Assembly (NCBI GenBank): GCA_024642705.1 | Contig: JAHEAQ010000036.1 | Coordinates: 2,194-41,998 of the forward strand | Source of the DNA: Bacteroidota bacterium | GTDB taxonomy: Bacteria; Bacteroidota; Bacteroidia; Chitinophagales; Saprospiraceae | DNA length: 39,805 bases | Direction: 5' to 3' | Shown: positions 26,854 to 36,849 of the stretch, one piece after another | Layout of the letters: each line of letters begins with the position of its first letter | Position numbering within the stretch: position 1 is the first letter of the stretch | The notes under the pieces: model-generated | Seen by the model: the letters and a program-made list of their open reading frames with translations, nothing else | Told to the model about the DNA's origin: nothing | The model's database searches: none | Position numbers and translations under genes: made by a program

Positions 26854-27372
26854 ATGAATTACTTTGATTTTTTTGAAATTCCATTTAGTCTATCAGTGGA
26901 TGAAAGGTTATTAAAAGAGAAATTCTATGCAAATAGCAAGAAATTTCACCCTGACTTTTTCACATTGGATAACCAGGCTAATCAGGATGAGGCATTAGAA
27001 AAATCTACCATTAATAATAAAGCATTTAATACATTAAAGGATTTTGAAAGTAGGCTACACCATATTCTTACTATTAAAAACGTATTAGAGGCTGAAGGAA
27101 AAAACAAACTTCCGCAAGAATTTCTTTTGGAAATGATGGATATTAATGAGGCTGTAATGGAATTGCAGTTCGATTTCGATATGATGCAATTTGATACAAT
27201 AAATTTGCAAATTGACCAACTTAAGGCCTCGTTGAAGGAATCAATTCACGAAATTATTCCAAAGATTGGTCAAGAACTTACAGCGGAAGATTATACAGCA
27301 TTAAAAAACTATTATTTAAAAAGTAAATATTTATCAAGACTTACTGAAAATATCAATAAATTAAAGCCTTAA
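26854..27372 (+). CDS. hscB: Fe-S cluster co-chaperone HscB
   Basis: DnaJ-like co-chaperone of 172 residues. The J-domain carries HPD at 32-34 in KKFHPDFF, followed by a C-terminal helical domain that binds IscU. It stimulates HscA ATPase activity during Fe-S cluster transfer. It lies between rseP (2-base gap) and the 937-residue protein (10-base gap), so all three are co-transcribed. HscA and IscU are not in this window. Confidence 0.9.
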   Translation: MNYFDFFEIPFSLSVDERLLKEKFYANSKKFHPDFFTLDNQANQDEALEKSTINNKAFNTLKDFESRLHHILTIKNVLEAEGKNKLPQEFLLEMMDINEAVMELQFDFDMMQFDTINLQIDQLKASLKESIHEIIPKIGQELTAEDYTALKNYYLKSKYLSRLTENINKLKP

Positions 27373-27382
27373 TCAATTATTT

Positions 27383-30196
27383 ATGTTGAAAGGTTTGTTA
27401 AAATTTGGTTGGTCAATTTTCTTTTTAACTTCGCATTTACTCGTCTACTCTCAATCCTCATTTGGAGGTTACCCTTCTAAGATAAAATGGCATCAGATTA
27501 ATACGGATTATGTTCGTGTAATCTATCCTGATTCTTTAGAAGAAAAAGCCCAACGTCTAGCAAATATTATTCATTATATGAATGATAACAATGTTGGTCT
27601 TCTAGGAGAAAAAAGAAAAAAAGTGCCTATAATTTTAAGGAGTGAACAAGTCATAAGCAATGGATATGCACAAGTTGCTCCTTTTAAGTCTGAGTTTTTT
27701 ATGGCTCCTCCACAATTGACCTATCAGGAATCTAGTTTGGATTGGCTTGATTTATTGGCACTACATGAATATAGACATACCAATCAATTTGCAAACAATC
27801 GAAGATGGGTTGGAAATTTAGCGCACGCAATATTTGGTGATTACGGATGGGCCGGAGTTATAGGGCTAGCCAGTCCAGCTTGGTTCTTGGAAGGTGATGC
27901 AGTGGTTAATGAAACTGCTTTATCTTCTGGAGGTAGAGGTCGTATACCATCTTTTACAGCTATGCAAAGAGCCCAACTAAATGAGGGGGTCGACTACAGC
28001 TATATGAAAATGATGAATGGGTCTTTTAAAGATTTTGTACCTAATCATTATAATATTGGATACTTGATTTGTTCTGAAATTAGAAGAACCAATGGTAACG
28101 ATTCCTGGGATAAAATTACCAAAAGGTCAGCAAATTTGCATGGTATAATTGGTGCTTTTGATAAATCAATAAAAAAAGAAACTGGACTCAAGGTTAAACA
28201 GCATTATAAGAATGCTCAAGAAAAGCTTGGTAATTCTATTCCGAAATTATTAGATGATTCCAAGATTATTACTTCTGATGAGAAAAATAATGTGGTTAGT
28301 TATGATAACCCAATTATTGAAAATGGTGAAATATATTTTAGCTACAGTTCTCGTCGAGAATTGAGTGGAATCTATAAATTATTGGAAAATAATGAAAAAG
28401 AGTTGATTGTAAATCAAGGCCTCATTTTAGATTCCTATTTTGATAAAAATGATTCATTGTACGTTTGGAATGAAATACAGCGAGACATTCGCCGAAACAA
28501 TCAAAATTATTCGAATATTATCCTTTATAATGCCAACCAAAAAACAAAAAAAATAATCGGAAGAGGTTCTTCCTATTTTTCCCCTTCATTTAACCATAAA
28601 GGGAATTTATTGGTGTTTGCAGATAACAATACTACCAACGGTTCTTTTTCACTTACTACATTGGACTTTGAGAAGGATGAAATCAATAAAATAATTACGT
28701 CCAAATCGATTCAATTTCTTTATCCAATATTCTCGAAAGATGATCAAAGTATTTACACAATTGCAAAGGAAGATGACAAATTTGCAATTGTCAAAATGGA
28801 TCAAAATGCTAAATTTGAACTTTTAACACAATGGGATAATGTTGTTTTCGGACCTTTAAAGTTAAGTGGAGATTATATTTTATTCCAAGCAAATTTTGAT
28901 GCCATAGACAATGTTTACGGGCTTAATGTAATTAGCAAAGAAATTTTCAAAGTTAGTGAAGATGCAATAGGGATGTACAACCCCAGTAATTTAGAAAATG
29001 GGAAAATAATAGTCTCAAAACCACATTCAAGAGGGTTTCTATTGCATCAAGTTGACGCTAAACCAGAAGAATGGATCAAAATTTCAAAAACAAGATCTTC
29101 AGATCTCCCCTATTATTTAGAAACTGAACATCTTGAAGGTAGGAATATACTTTCAGAAGTTTCAAACCATAAATTTGAGACATCACTGTATCCTGCAGAT
29201 GCAAAAATTCTAAAATTTCACAGCTGGCTTTTGAATACTGATGGAACTGAATTTTCAGCAACTTTATTCTCAGAAAACATTCTTAACAATGTCAATATTC
29301 AACCCAAATACAGGTATAATAGTAATGTTAAAGGAAGTTATCTAGATGTCAATATCAACTATGGTAAGTGGTTTCCCATCTATCAATTTCAATATTCATA
29401 TGCATTACCAAGAATTCAAAAATCAAGCAATGGTGCTCGGTCTTTTGATGTAAGCCAGCAATCTGTGCGACCAGGAGTTATCATTCCATTGAATTTTAGC
29501 AGAGGAATTTATAGTACAACTTTGAATTTTAACAATAGTGTTACTCTGCAAGCCACAAAGATTCAAGAATTGGGGAACACAAATAATTTCGACCAAAATA
29601 ATGTTGCACTTAATAATCTAGTATCATTTAGAAAAACCAGATTAAAACCATTGCAAGCATTTTACCCAAAATGGGGGATAATTTCTACTGTGTACAATAG
29701 GCATAGATTTGATGACGATCATAATATATTGAGCATAACCAACGATGCTTATGTTCCAGGTTTTCATCCCAATCATGGCTTTAAATTCGAGTTGGATTAT
29801 CAACGAAAAAATGCAACTGCAGAAGACAGAATTGATATGGTGGATGGCTTTAATTATGCTGCAGGTTTCATATCTGTTCCTTATGACGAAATTATTGGAT
29901 TGAATACCAACTATGGATTTCCGTTAGCATATCCAGATTGGGGATTTTGGAATTTGATTTATTTCAAAAGAATAAATTCGGTGATGTTTCACAATTTCAA
30001 TCAGGTTTCATTTGAAAAAAAATCAACTATCCTTCAATCGGCAGGCTTAGATTTGTTATTTGACATGGTCTTTGCTAATAATGTATTTTCAGAAATAACC
30101 GTTGGATTTAAAAATGCATATATGCTGGGGCCATTGCCAGAAGGCAAAAAATCTCGTTTTCATTTTGAATTGATCTTTGAAATTCCAGCATTCTAA
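27383..30196 (+). CDS. outer-membrane-associated zincin / beta-propeller / beta-barrel protein
   Basis: A 937-residue exported protein. A signal peptide ends near VYSQS (about 20-25). A metallopeptidase-like domain follows, with HEYRH at 128-132 and Glu170 in WFLEGDA, a plausible HExxH-plus-Glu gluzincin site. The middle (about 310-620) has repeated beta-rich units such as ISNHKGNLLVFADNN- and DDQSIYTIAKEDDKF-like segments, resembling a TolB/WD40 propeller. The C-terminal 300 residues are rich in alternating aromatics and end with FEIPAF, as outer-membrane barrels often do. Proteolytic activity is inferred from the motifs. No close family name comes to mind. Confidence 0.75.
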   Translation: MLKGLLKFGWSIFFLTSHLLVYSQSSFGGYPSKIKWHQINTDYVRVIYPDSLEEKAQRLANIIHYMNDNNVGLLGEKRKKVPIILRSEQVISNGYAQVAPFKSEFFMAPPQLTYQESSLDWLDLLALHEYRHTNQFANNRRWVGNLAHAIFGDYGWAGVIGLASPAWFLEGDAVVNETALSSGGRGRIPSFTAMQRAQLNEGVDYSYMKMMNGSFKDFVPNHYNIGYLICSEIRRTNGNDSWDKITKRSANLHGIIGAFDKSIKKETGLKVKQHYKNAQEKLGNSIPKLLDDSKIITSDEKNNVVSYDNPIIENGEIYFSYSSRRELSGIYKLLENNEKELIVNQGLILDSYFDKNDSLYVWNEIQRDIRRNNQNYSNIILYNANQKTKKIIGRGSSYFSPSFNHKGNLLVFADNNTTNGSFSLTTLDFEKDEINKIITSKSIQFLYPIFSKDDQSIYTIAKEDDKFAIVKMDQNAKFELLTQWDNVVFGPLKLSGDYILFQANFDAIDNVYGLNVISKEIFKVSEDAIGMYNPSNLENGKIIVSKPHSRGFLLHQVDAKPEEWIKISKTRSSDLPYYLETEHLEGRNILSEVSNHKFETSLYPADAKILKFHSWLLNTDGTEFSATLFSENILNNVNIQPKYRYNSNVKGSYLDVNINYGKWFPIYQFQYSYALPRIQKSSNGARSFDVSQQSVRPGVIIPLNFSRGIYSTTLNFNNSVTLQATKIQELGNTNNFDQNNVALNNLVSFRKTRLKPLQAFYPKWGIISTVYNRHRFDDDHNILSITNDAYVPGFHPNHGFKFELDYQRKNATAEDRIDMVDGFNYAAGFISVPYDEIIGLNTNYGFPLAYPDWGFWNLIYFKRINSVMFHNFNQVSFEKKSTILQSAGLDLLFDMVFANNVFSEITVGFKNAYMLGPLPEGKKSRFHFELIFEIPAF

Positions 30197-30236
30197 AGTG
30201 ATTTTATTGGGTAAAACGAATAAAATAAATTTTTCT

Positions 30237-31199
30237 TTATTTCCACCTAGCTTCTACCCATATAGATTGTTGCTTTTCTGTCAAAAAGCTCCATGCAATA
30301 ATTCTACTTTTTTTGTTTTTTGTTCCAAATTCAATTATTTCAGATCTTAGTGCTTTGGATTTTCTAATAGCTTTTGTTATTGGTTTCAAAGTTTCTTCCT
30401 TTGAAACAATTGCAGTGAACCAAAGACATGAAGTTGAAAATAGTTTGCTTTCATAAATCATGTCTCTAATAAATTTTTCTTCGCCACCTTCACACCACAA
30501 TTCATTTGATTTTCCTCCAAAATTCAAAACCGTTTTCCCTTTGGCACCAGGATTCAATTTTTTAAATTTCCTATCTGCTGCAACCATTGCTTCACCAGCA
30601 GAAGAATGAAAAGGAGGATTACAAATGCACAAATCGAAATATTCATTTTGCTGAACAACTCCTCTAAAAAAGTTATGGATATTTTCTTGGAGTCTAATTT
30701 GAATTTTCTTGTCTAAACCATTCTTTGAAATAATCGCTTCCGCAGATTGAACGGCCAATTTATCAACTTCACTACCCACAAATGACCATCCATATTCCTT
30801 ATTGCCTAAAATAGGATATATACAATTAGCTCCGACTCCAATATCTAAAACTTTAATTTTGGTACCCTTTGGAATTCTTCCTTTATTCCCATTAGACAGT
30901 AGATCAGCAACATGATGCAAGTAATCGACTCGTCCTGGAATTGGAGGGCACAAATAATTGTCAGGTATCGCCCAATATTCAATATTGTAAAAATGTTTCA
31001 ATAATGCCTGATTGAGCAATTTGACTGCCTTTGGATCTGAAAAATTTATAGATGCATCACCTTGTTCGTTTCTAATAATAATAGGCGCTAATTCAGGTAA
31101 AGCAATGACCAATTCATTAAATTTATATTTTTCTCTATGCTTACTTCTAGAATGAAGTTCGTCCTTTATTTGATTTGGTACAATTTTATGGTCGGTCAT
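30237..31199 (-). CDS. rlmF: 23S rRNA (adenine1618-N6)-methyltransferase RlmF
   Basis: A 320-residue class I methyltransferase that makes m6A1618 in 23S rRNA. The SAM motif is LDIGVGANCIYP (118-129), and the catalytic NPPF (194-197) sits in CNPPFHSSAGEA, the RlmF signature. The C-terminal part includes KSRIIAWSFL. It is convergent with the large 937-residue gene and starts the minus-strand run to 36495. Confidence 0.92.
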   Translation of the reverse strand: MTDHKIVPNQIKDELHSRSKHREKYKFNELVIALPELAPIIIRNEQGDASINFSDPKAVKLLNQALLKHFYNIEYWAIPDNYLCPPIPGRVDYLHHVADLLSNGNKGRIPKGTKIKVLDIGVGANCIYPILGNKEYGWSFVGSEVDKLAVQSAEAIISKNGLDKKIQIRLQENIHNFFRGVVQQNEYFDLCICNPPFHSSAGEAMVAADRKFKKLNPGAKGKTVLNFGGKSNELWCEGGEEKFIRDMIYESKLFSTSCLWFTAIVSKEETLKPITKAIRKSKALRSEIIEFGTKNKKSRIIAWSFLTEKQQSIWVEARWK

Positions 31200-31316
31200 G
31201 AGAATTTTTAATTTTCTAACACAAACATAAAGAAATTAATAGTCAACAGATTTAAATTTTGTTCTTGATCTTAAAAAATGGCACTTTTATATTCACCTAT
31301 TTTCCCTACATTTTAT

Positions 31317-32534
31317 TTAAAGCAATTTTCCAGCTACAAATGCTGTTGTCCATGCAGCTTGAAAATTGTAACCTCCAGTAATGGCATCAATATCCAAAAC
31401 CTCACCTGCAAAGTATAGATTTTTTATCACCTTACTTTGCATTGTGTTCATATTTACATCATTCAAACTCACACCACCGCAAGTGACAAATTCTTCTTTA
31501 AAAGTGGTTTTTCCTTTAACTGCATATGGATCATTGGTGAGTACCACCACTAATTTATTCAATCCCTTTTTTCCTAATTCTGACCATTTTTTATCAAAAG
31601 GAAGCTCAATTTTTTCCAAAAGAAAATGCCAAAGTCTTTCTGGCAATCCATATGGTCTAAAATTCGAAAGGTCTTTTTTAGGGTTTTCGGCAACAATAGA
31701 CTCTAAAATTTTTAATACTTTATCATTGTTTTGCTCATTCACCCAATTGACTTGAACCACAAATTGATATTCCAATTCGCTTAATTTACGAGCACCAAAG
31801 GCAGATAATTTTAAAATAGAAGGTCCACTCATCCCCCAATGTGTAATAAGCAAAGGGCCATTAGATTTAAATTTTTCTCCTTGAATATTGGTTATGGTTT
31901 TTTCAACTACAATACCCATAAGTTTTGTAATCGGTTCATTTGGCATATTAAATGTAAAAAGGGAAGGAACGGGATCTTCAATTTTATGCCCCAGTTCTTG
32001 AAGCCATTGAAAACCCTTTTTTGTTGGATTGCCGCCAGTTGTTACAATAACTTTGTCAAAAACCATTGGTTCTTGATCAGATTTGATAAAAGAAAGTTCA
32101 ATTTGAAAATTTTCAACTTGTTTCAACGATCGTATTCCTTTTCCTAACTCAACAGAAATACCAAATTTTGTGGTTTGTTCTTCAAAACAATCCATTATAC
32201 TTTGAGAATCTTGAGAAACGGGGAACACACAATTGTCTTCTTGAATCATTAATGGCACACCTCGGGATTCAAACCAAGACATGGTATGCGTCGTATTGAA
32301 TATGCTGAAAGCTTTTTTTAATTGACTCCCCCCCCTTGGATATGCCAATGAAAGATCTTTTATCGAAGTAACACCATTGGTAACATTGCAACGGCCACCA
32401 CCTGAAACTTTGACTTTGGCAAGAACTTTATTGGATTTTTCGAAAATCGTAACCTTGGCTTTAGGATGATTTTCTTTCACAGCTATTGCGGCAAAAAAAC
32501 CTGCTGCTCCCCCACCGATCACTGCTACCTTCAT
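31317..32534 (-). CDS. HI0933/YhiN-family FAD-dependent oxidoreductase
   Basis: A flavoprotein of 405 residues. The Rossmann dinucleotide loop GGGAAG is at 7-12 and the family signature GGGRCNVTN at 45-53. The C-terminal GEVLDIDAITGGYNFQAAWTTAFVAG fixes the family. Members bind FAD and may act on NAD(P)H-dependent substrates; a clostridial bile-acid relative (BaiN) is known. The start is supported by the Rossmann fold beginning at residue 2. Substrate unknown. Confidence 0.9.
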   Translation of the reverse strand: MKVAVIGGGAAGFFAAIAVKENHPKAKVTIFEKSNKVLAKVKVSGGGRCNVTNGVTSIKDLSLAYPRGGSQLKKAFSIFNTTHTMSWFESRGVPLMIQEDNCVFPVSQDSQSIMDCFEEQTTKFGISVELGKGIRSLKQVENFQIELSFIKSDQEPMVFDKVIVTTGGNPTKKGFQWLQELGHKIEDPVPSLFTFNMPNEPITKLMGIVVEKTITNIQGEKFKSNGPLLITHWGMSGPSILKLSAFGARKLSELEYQFVVQVNWVNEQNNDKVLKILESIVAENPKKDLSNFRPYGLPERLWHFLLEKIELPFDKKWSELGKKGLNKLVVVLTNDPYAVKGKTTFKEEFVTCGGVSLNDVNMNTMQSKVIKNLYFAGEVLDIDAITGGYNFQAAWTTAFVAGKLL

Positions 32535-32555
32535 TTTTATTTTACAATCTAGTTT

Positions 32556-34775
32556 TTATAATACAAGAAGACCATAATTCCTCACCATATCCATTTCTTT
32601 TCCATACCAAAATACTTCAAAGCCCTCCAGATTTGTTTCAAAGTCCGATTTCAACTTTGCATAATTAATCATTTCATTTGCATTTACAGAAAGAACATCA
32701 AATTTTTCCATCAACCATTTTCCTATTTCAATACGGAAGGAGATTTCTGCACTTTCTAAATTATTGCAAAATACAAGTTTTACCATTTCTATTTCAACAC
32801 CCTTTTTCTTTGATGAATGAAATGAAATTTCCGGTGTTTGTCCAATCCATAGTATTCTTGCAGTACTTTTTGTAATGAGGTGATTGGTTTCAAGGCAATT
32901 TTCAATAAACGATTTACTAATGGATGTTTTTGGAATTTTAAATTCGAACCATTCTTGGAGAGGAAAATCAAAACAAGTGTCATGCATAAAATTAAACAAT
33001 GATTTTTTCAAACCAAAACTAAATTTAGTGTGATCAATGCCCGTTTTGTCTTCAAACTGGATGTCATTGTTGGCAAAACTAATTTTTTCATATTTTGGTA
33101 TCACTCCATACGCTTCAGGATTTAAACCCACAGGACTATGAGCCGTCAATGCAAATTGATGCCAAAATCCAGATTGCAAAATTCCCAATTCAAACATCTG
33201 ACGCACCATTTCTAAGCTATCTATGGTTTCTTGAACTGTCTGCGTAGGATATCCATACATCAAATAGGCATGAACCATTATTCCAGATTGCGTAAAATTA
33301 TTGGATACTTGTGCAACTTGTTCAACAGTAACTCCTTTGTCAATTAAAGCTAATAAACGATCAGATGCAACCTCCAAACCCCCAGAAACAGCAATGCACC
33401 CAGAAACTTTCAAAAGTCTGCAAAGGTCAGCTGAAAAATTCTTTTCAAATCGAATATTGGTCCACCAAGACACTATCAATTCCCGCTTCAATATCTCCAC
33501 AGCAAGTTCTCTCATTAATGCTGGAGGAGCTGCTTCGTCAACAAAGTGAAACCCAGTTTCGCCAGTTTGAGCAATAAGCTCTTCCATCCTATCCACTAAT
33601 AATTTAGCAGCAATGGGTTCATAATTTTTGATATAGTCTAAAGAAATATCACAAAATGTGCACTTCCCCCAATAACAACCATGAGCCATAGTAAGCTTAT
33701 TCCATCTGCCATCACTCCAAAGGCTGTGCATCGGATTGGCAATTTCAATGACGGAAATATACTGATCAAGTTTTAGATCTGAATAGTCAGGTGTCCCTAC
33801 TTGAAATTGTTTATAATCCTGTCTGAGAGATGAGTTATTAAAAACAACTTTACCCTCTTCCAATAAGAAGGTTCTTTTTAAAAATTTGAAGTGAGATTTG
33901 TTTTCTTTTGGAATCGGATTTGTTAAGTTTTTGTTTAAAACATGATCTGCAAGCAATTCAATAGGTAATTCACCATCATCCAAGGTAATAAAATCAAAAT
34001 ATTCAAAAACTCTAGCATCTGAAACAGATCTAAGTTCCGTATTAGGAAAACCACCTCCTAAAGCAATTTTAATTCTTGGATGTTGTTTTTTAATAAATTG
34101 TGCACATCGAAACGCACTGTAAAGATTTCCGGGAAATGGACAAGAGATACAAACCAATTTTGATTGAATTTGCTTCAATCTTTCTCCTAATATCTCCAAT
34201 GTGAGTTGGTCAATAAAAGTGTATGGTTTTTGCAAATGATCATATAATTCATCAAAATCATTGGCACTCTGACCTAATCTTTCTGCATATCTGCTAAAAC
34301 CAAAATGTTGATCTACACATTCCACTATAAAATCACCGATATCTTCTAGGAATAAAGTCCCAAGATGCTTTGCTTTATCTTGGATACCCATATTTCCGAA
34401 AGCCCATTCCATATCGTCCAACTGATCGAATTTAGAAGCTTGTGGTAGAAATGAATCACTACAAATTTGTCTTGCGAAGGTTTGATTTTTACCCTGAAGG
34501 AAAGTGATTACATTATCAATTGATTTTATATATTCATTTTTTAAAGCATAAATCCTTTTGGCATTTTCAGATCTCGTATGAATTTCCTTTTTTGAAAAAT
34601 TGAATATTTTCTGAAGATTATTCTTTGTAAACAGATCTAAAATCACTTCGATTCCAAGGTCCATTTGAAAGGAGGAAATGTTTTTAGTATTTAGAAATCC
34701 TTTAAGATATGCAGTTGCTGGATAAGGCGTATTCAACTGAGTGAATGGTGGTGTTATAAGAAGAAGATCTTTCAA
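32556..34775 (-). CDS. B12-binding-type radical SAM protein
   Basis: A 739-residue protein. The N-terminus looks like a cobalamin-binding fold of the COG1032 type (LLLITPPFTQLNTPYPATAYL). The radical SAM core has the cluster motif CYWGKCTFC with Cys367, Cys372 and Cys375, i.e. CX4CX2C rather than the more usual CX3CX2C. It lies in HGCYWGKCTFCDI. Such proteins use cobalamin and a [4Fe-4S] cluster for radical chemistry, often methylation or ring changes; the substrate is unknown. A long C-terminal extension (after about 560) has no recognised motif. The neighbouring sterol-desaturase-family gene may act in the same lipid pathway, but this is speculative. Confidence 0.82.
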   Translation of the reverse strand: MKDLLLITPPFTQLNTPYPATAYLKGFLNTKNISSFQMDLGIEVILDLFTKNNLQKIFNFSKKEIHTRSENAKRIYALKNEYIKSIDNVITFLQGKNQTFARQICSDSFLPQASKFDQLDDMEWAFGNMGIQDKAKHLGTLFLEDIGDFIVECVDQHFGFSRYAERLGQSANDFDELYDHLQKPYTFIDQLTLEILGERLKQIQSKLVCISCPFPGNLYSAFRCAQFIKKQHPRIKIALGGGFPNTELRSVSDARVFEYFDFITLDDGELPIELLADHVLNKNLTNPIPKENKSHFKFLKRTFLLEEGKVVFNNSSLRQDYKQFQVGTPDYSDLKLDQYISVIEIANPMHSLWSDGRWNKLTMAHGCYWGKCTFCDISLDYIKNYEPIAAKLLVDRMEELIAQTGETGFHFVDEAAPPALMRELAVEILKRELIVSWWTNIRFEKNFSADLCRLLKVSGCIAVSGGLEVASDRLLALIDKGVTVEQVAQVSNNFTQSGIMVHAYLMYGYPTQTVQETIDSLEMVRQMFELGILQSGFWHQFALTAHSPVGLNPEAYGVIPKYEKISFANNDIQFEDKTGIDHTKFSFGLKKSLFNFMHDTCFDFPLQEWFEFKIPKTSISKSFIENCLETNHLITKSTARILWIGQTPEISFHSSKKKGVEIEMVKLVFCNNLESAEISFRIEIGKWLMEKFDVLSVNANEMINYAKLKSDFETNLEGFEVFWYGKEMDMVRNYGLLVL

Positions 34776-34844
34776 TATTAAAGCAATTTGGACAAATTTA
34801 GGTTAAAATTAAAATCGAATGCCGAATCTTGAAGGAAAATAATA

Positions 34845-35627
34845 TTAATCCGCTTTAATCTTTGAATTTCTTTTTTGATCCATCAATTCATAACTGGAAT
34901 CATAATCATCTCTAATGGTATTCAGCCATCTATCCCAAAACAAAAAATACAAACCATAATTTCCATTGAAATGTTTGTGATGTTGATTATGATTAATGGA
35001 AGTATTGATCCATTTACCTATAGGATGTTTGTTAAATCCTTTTGGAAATAATTCGTAACCTAAATGTCCATAAACATTATAAACCATCATGAAAAATAAA
35101 AAAGACATTAAGGCAGTTCTGTGGAAAGGAATCAAGAAAACAATTGGAAAAATAACGCTCGCTTCAATAATTCCTTCCAATGGGTGAAAAGCATAAGAAG
35201 CCCAAGGAGAAGGATTGGTGGATTTATGATGAACAAGATGCAAATATTTAAAGATTTTAGGATGATGCATGAATCGATGAATCCAATAAAAATAGGTGTC
35301 GTGCAATAAAATCATAAGGAAAACACTAAAAATCCAATACGCCCAGCCAAAATCTGATATGTTGCCATAACTCAAGTTGTATTGCCTCAATGGTGTGGCA
35401 AATGCAATAAAACCAACCCCTACAAAAATACAAATGGTGATTAAAGAATAGCCAATCTCACGAAAGATGTCTTTGTTCTTCGGGAAAAAACCTTGAATCT
35501 TTTTAAAAGCCCATTTTTTTCTAAAAAAAACGTAAAAAATAAAAAAAGCAGGTGTCGCAACAAGAAAATAGCGTATAAGATTGAAAGTAAATATAATTTT
35601 AATGATGTCGAAAACAGATCTTTCCAA
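34845..35627 (-). CDS. sterol desaturase / fatty acid hydroxylase family protein
   Basis: A di-iron membrane oxygenase of 260 residues. The histidine clusters HDTYFYWIHRFMHH (109-122), HLVHH (130-134) and NHNQHH (212-217) match the fatty-acid-hydroxylase superfamily. About four hydrophobic segments flank them. The family hydroxylates or desaturates sterols, fatty acids, carotenoids or plasmalogens. The start lies before a hydrophobic segment (11-32). Substrate unknown. Confidence 0.88.
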   Translation of the reverse strand: MERSVFDIIKIIFTFNLIRYFLVATPAFFIFYVFFRKKWAFKKIQGFFPKNKDIFREIGYSLITICIFVGVGFIAFATPLRQYNLSYGNISDFGWAYWIFSVFLMILLHDTYFYWIHRFMHHPKIFKYLHLVHHKSTNPSPWASYAFHPLEGIIEASVIFPIVFLIPFHRTALMSFLFFMMVYNVYGHLGYELFPKGFNKHPIGKWINTSINHNQHHKHFNGNYGLYFLFWDRWLNTIRDDYDSSYELMDQKRNSKIKAD

Positions 35628-35700
35628 TTTATTATAATATGAAGTTATTATTAAATATATAATTATATTATTATCAATTATTTATACATACGAAAATATG

Positions 35701-36495
35701 TTATATTTTATATTTTTGTAAAACTGCACCCAAAGGCAATACATCCAATGTATCGACTTTTACCATTCTACTCAGCAAACTATCCAAATAAGCTGTACTA
35801 ACAGGCCCCCAACCTTCATCATCCAAACCGTGTAAATTGATGATTAGCCAACCACCATCGCCTTTCAAAAAATTAATGATTTCCTTTTCAATAAAAGCGT
35901 CTCCATTATCAGGACCATGAGCCCAACATCCTAGAGCAACAGGATTGTTATGTCGAGGAATTGGGTTCAATATAGTATCTTTAAGGACTAAACCGGCTGC
36001 CGTTCTTACCGCTCTCACTCTTTCAAGCCCAAAAGCATCTAAATCAGGATTCGAAGCATTGAAAGCAAAATTGTATACTGCCGTAGAATCTTCATAACCG
36101 TCCAAGTTGTTTTGGAAATAATCAAAACATTTGGTCATCCTTTCCTTGGAGTCTTCTAATGGTAATTTTGTTAAATTTTTATGTTCCCAAGTATGCGGCA
36201 TTACTTCATGTCCCCTAGCCTTTAATTTATTCCAATCGTTAAAATCTCCTAAAAGTTCAGGTAAAATCCATTGATCCACGGCTTTAAAATCTGGAAAATG
36301 ACCACTTGCAATCACGTTCAAACTAGCGCTCAAACCATAATTTTCATGAATTTCTGCAGCACGATAAAAAGATTTCTTAAATCCATCGTCAAATGCCAAA
36401 GAAAGAATGTGCGTTTTTTCGATTAATTTAAATTTGCTAAGCGGCAATAATAAACTTCCGATTGCGGCATCTTGGATAAATTTTCTTCGAAGCAT
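35701..36495 (-). CDS. polysaccharide deacetylase (NodB family)
   Basis: A 264-residue CE4-family enzyme. Asp36 and Asp37 in SLAFDDGF and His101/His105 in HTWEH form the expected metal site. The N-terminus is twin-arginine-like (RRKFIQ, residues 3-8) with a hydrophobic stretch, so it may be exported through Tat. These enzymes remove N- or O-acetyl groups from chitin, peptidoglycan or exopolysaccharide. No glycan gene cluster is adjacent. Confidence 0.85.
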   Translation of the reverse strand: MLRRKFIQDAAIGSLLLPLSKFKLIEKTHILSLAFDDGFKKSFYRAAEIHENYGLSASLNVIASGHFPDFKAVDQWILPELLGDFNDWNKLKARGHEVMPHTWEHKNLTKLPLEDSKERMTKCFDYFQNNLDGYEDSTAVYNFAFNASNPDLDAFGLERVRAVRTAAGLVLKDTILNPIPRHNNPVALGCWAHGPDNGDAFIEKEIINFLKGDGGWLIINLHGLDDEGWGPVSTAYLDSLLSRMVKVDTLDVLPLGAVLQKYKI

Positions 36496-36640
36496 AAATT
36501 TGATATTGTGATAAGTAAAAATACAAAAACTAGTACATCTTTATCAAAAGATTAATTCAAAACAAGCTAAATTCAAACTAATTGTTCAGGAAAAGTGAAC
36601 CAGCTAAAAAACTTATCTTTAGAAGCATAAATTCAGAAAT

Positions 36641-36849
36641 ATGAAATCTGCTTTTTACATTTTACTAATTATCGGATTGGCGTTAATGATAAAAAATGAT
36701 GCGAATACTTTTTCATTGCATCTCCTTTAATAGTTTTGGTAGTAATTACTTTGAAATTAATTTGGGATAGCATCCTTTTAGGAGTTAAGTTGAATAATTC
36801 ACCTTATTGGTATATTATTTATGGTATGAAAGATATTTTCATTTTTTGA
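36641..36849 (+). pseudogene. small membrane-protein gene broken by one-base frameshift
   Basis: The ATG at 36641 opens MKSAFYILLIIGLALMIKN, then hits TAA at 36728-36730 after 29 codons. The frame one base earlier continues cleanly as FIASPLIVLVVITLKLIWD and on through GVKLNNSPYWYIIYGMKD to TGA at 36847-36849. The switch falls at the T5 run near 36709-36713. One extra T there would give a single protein of about 69 residues with two membrane segments. A sequencing error, a phase-variable tract or programmed slippage cannot be excluded. Confidence 0.55.
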
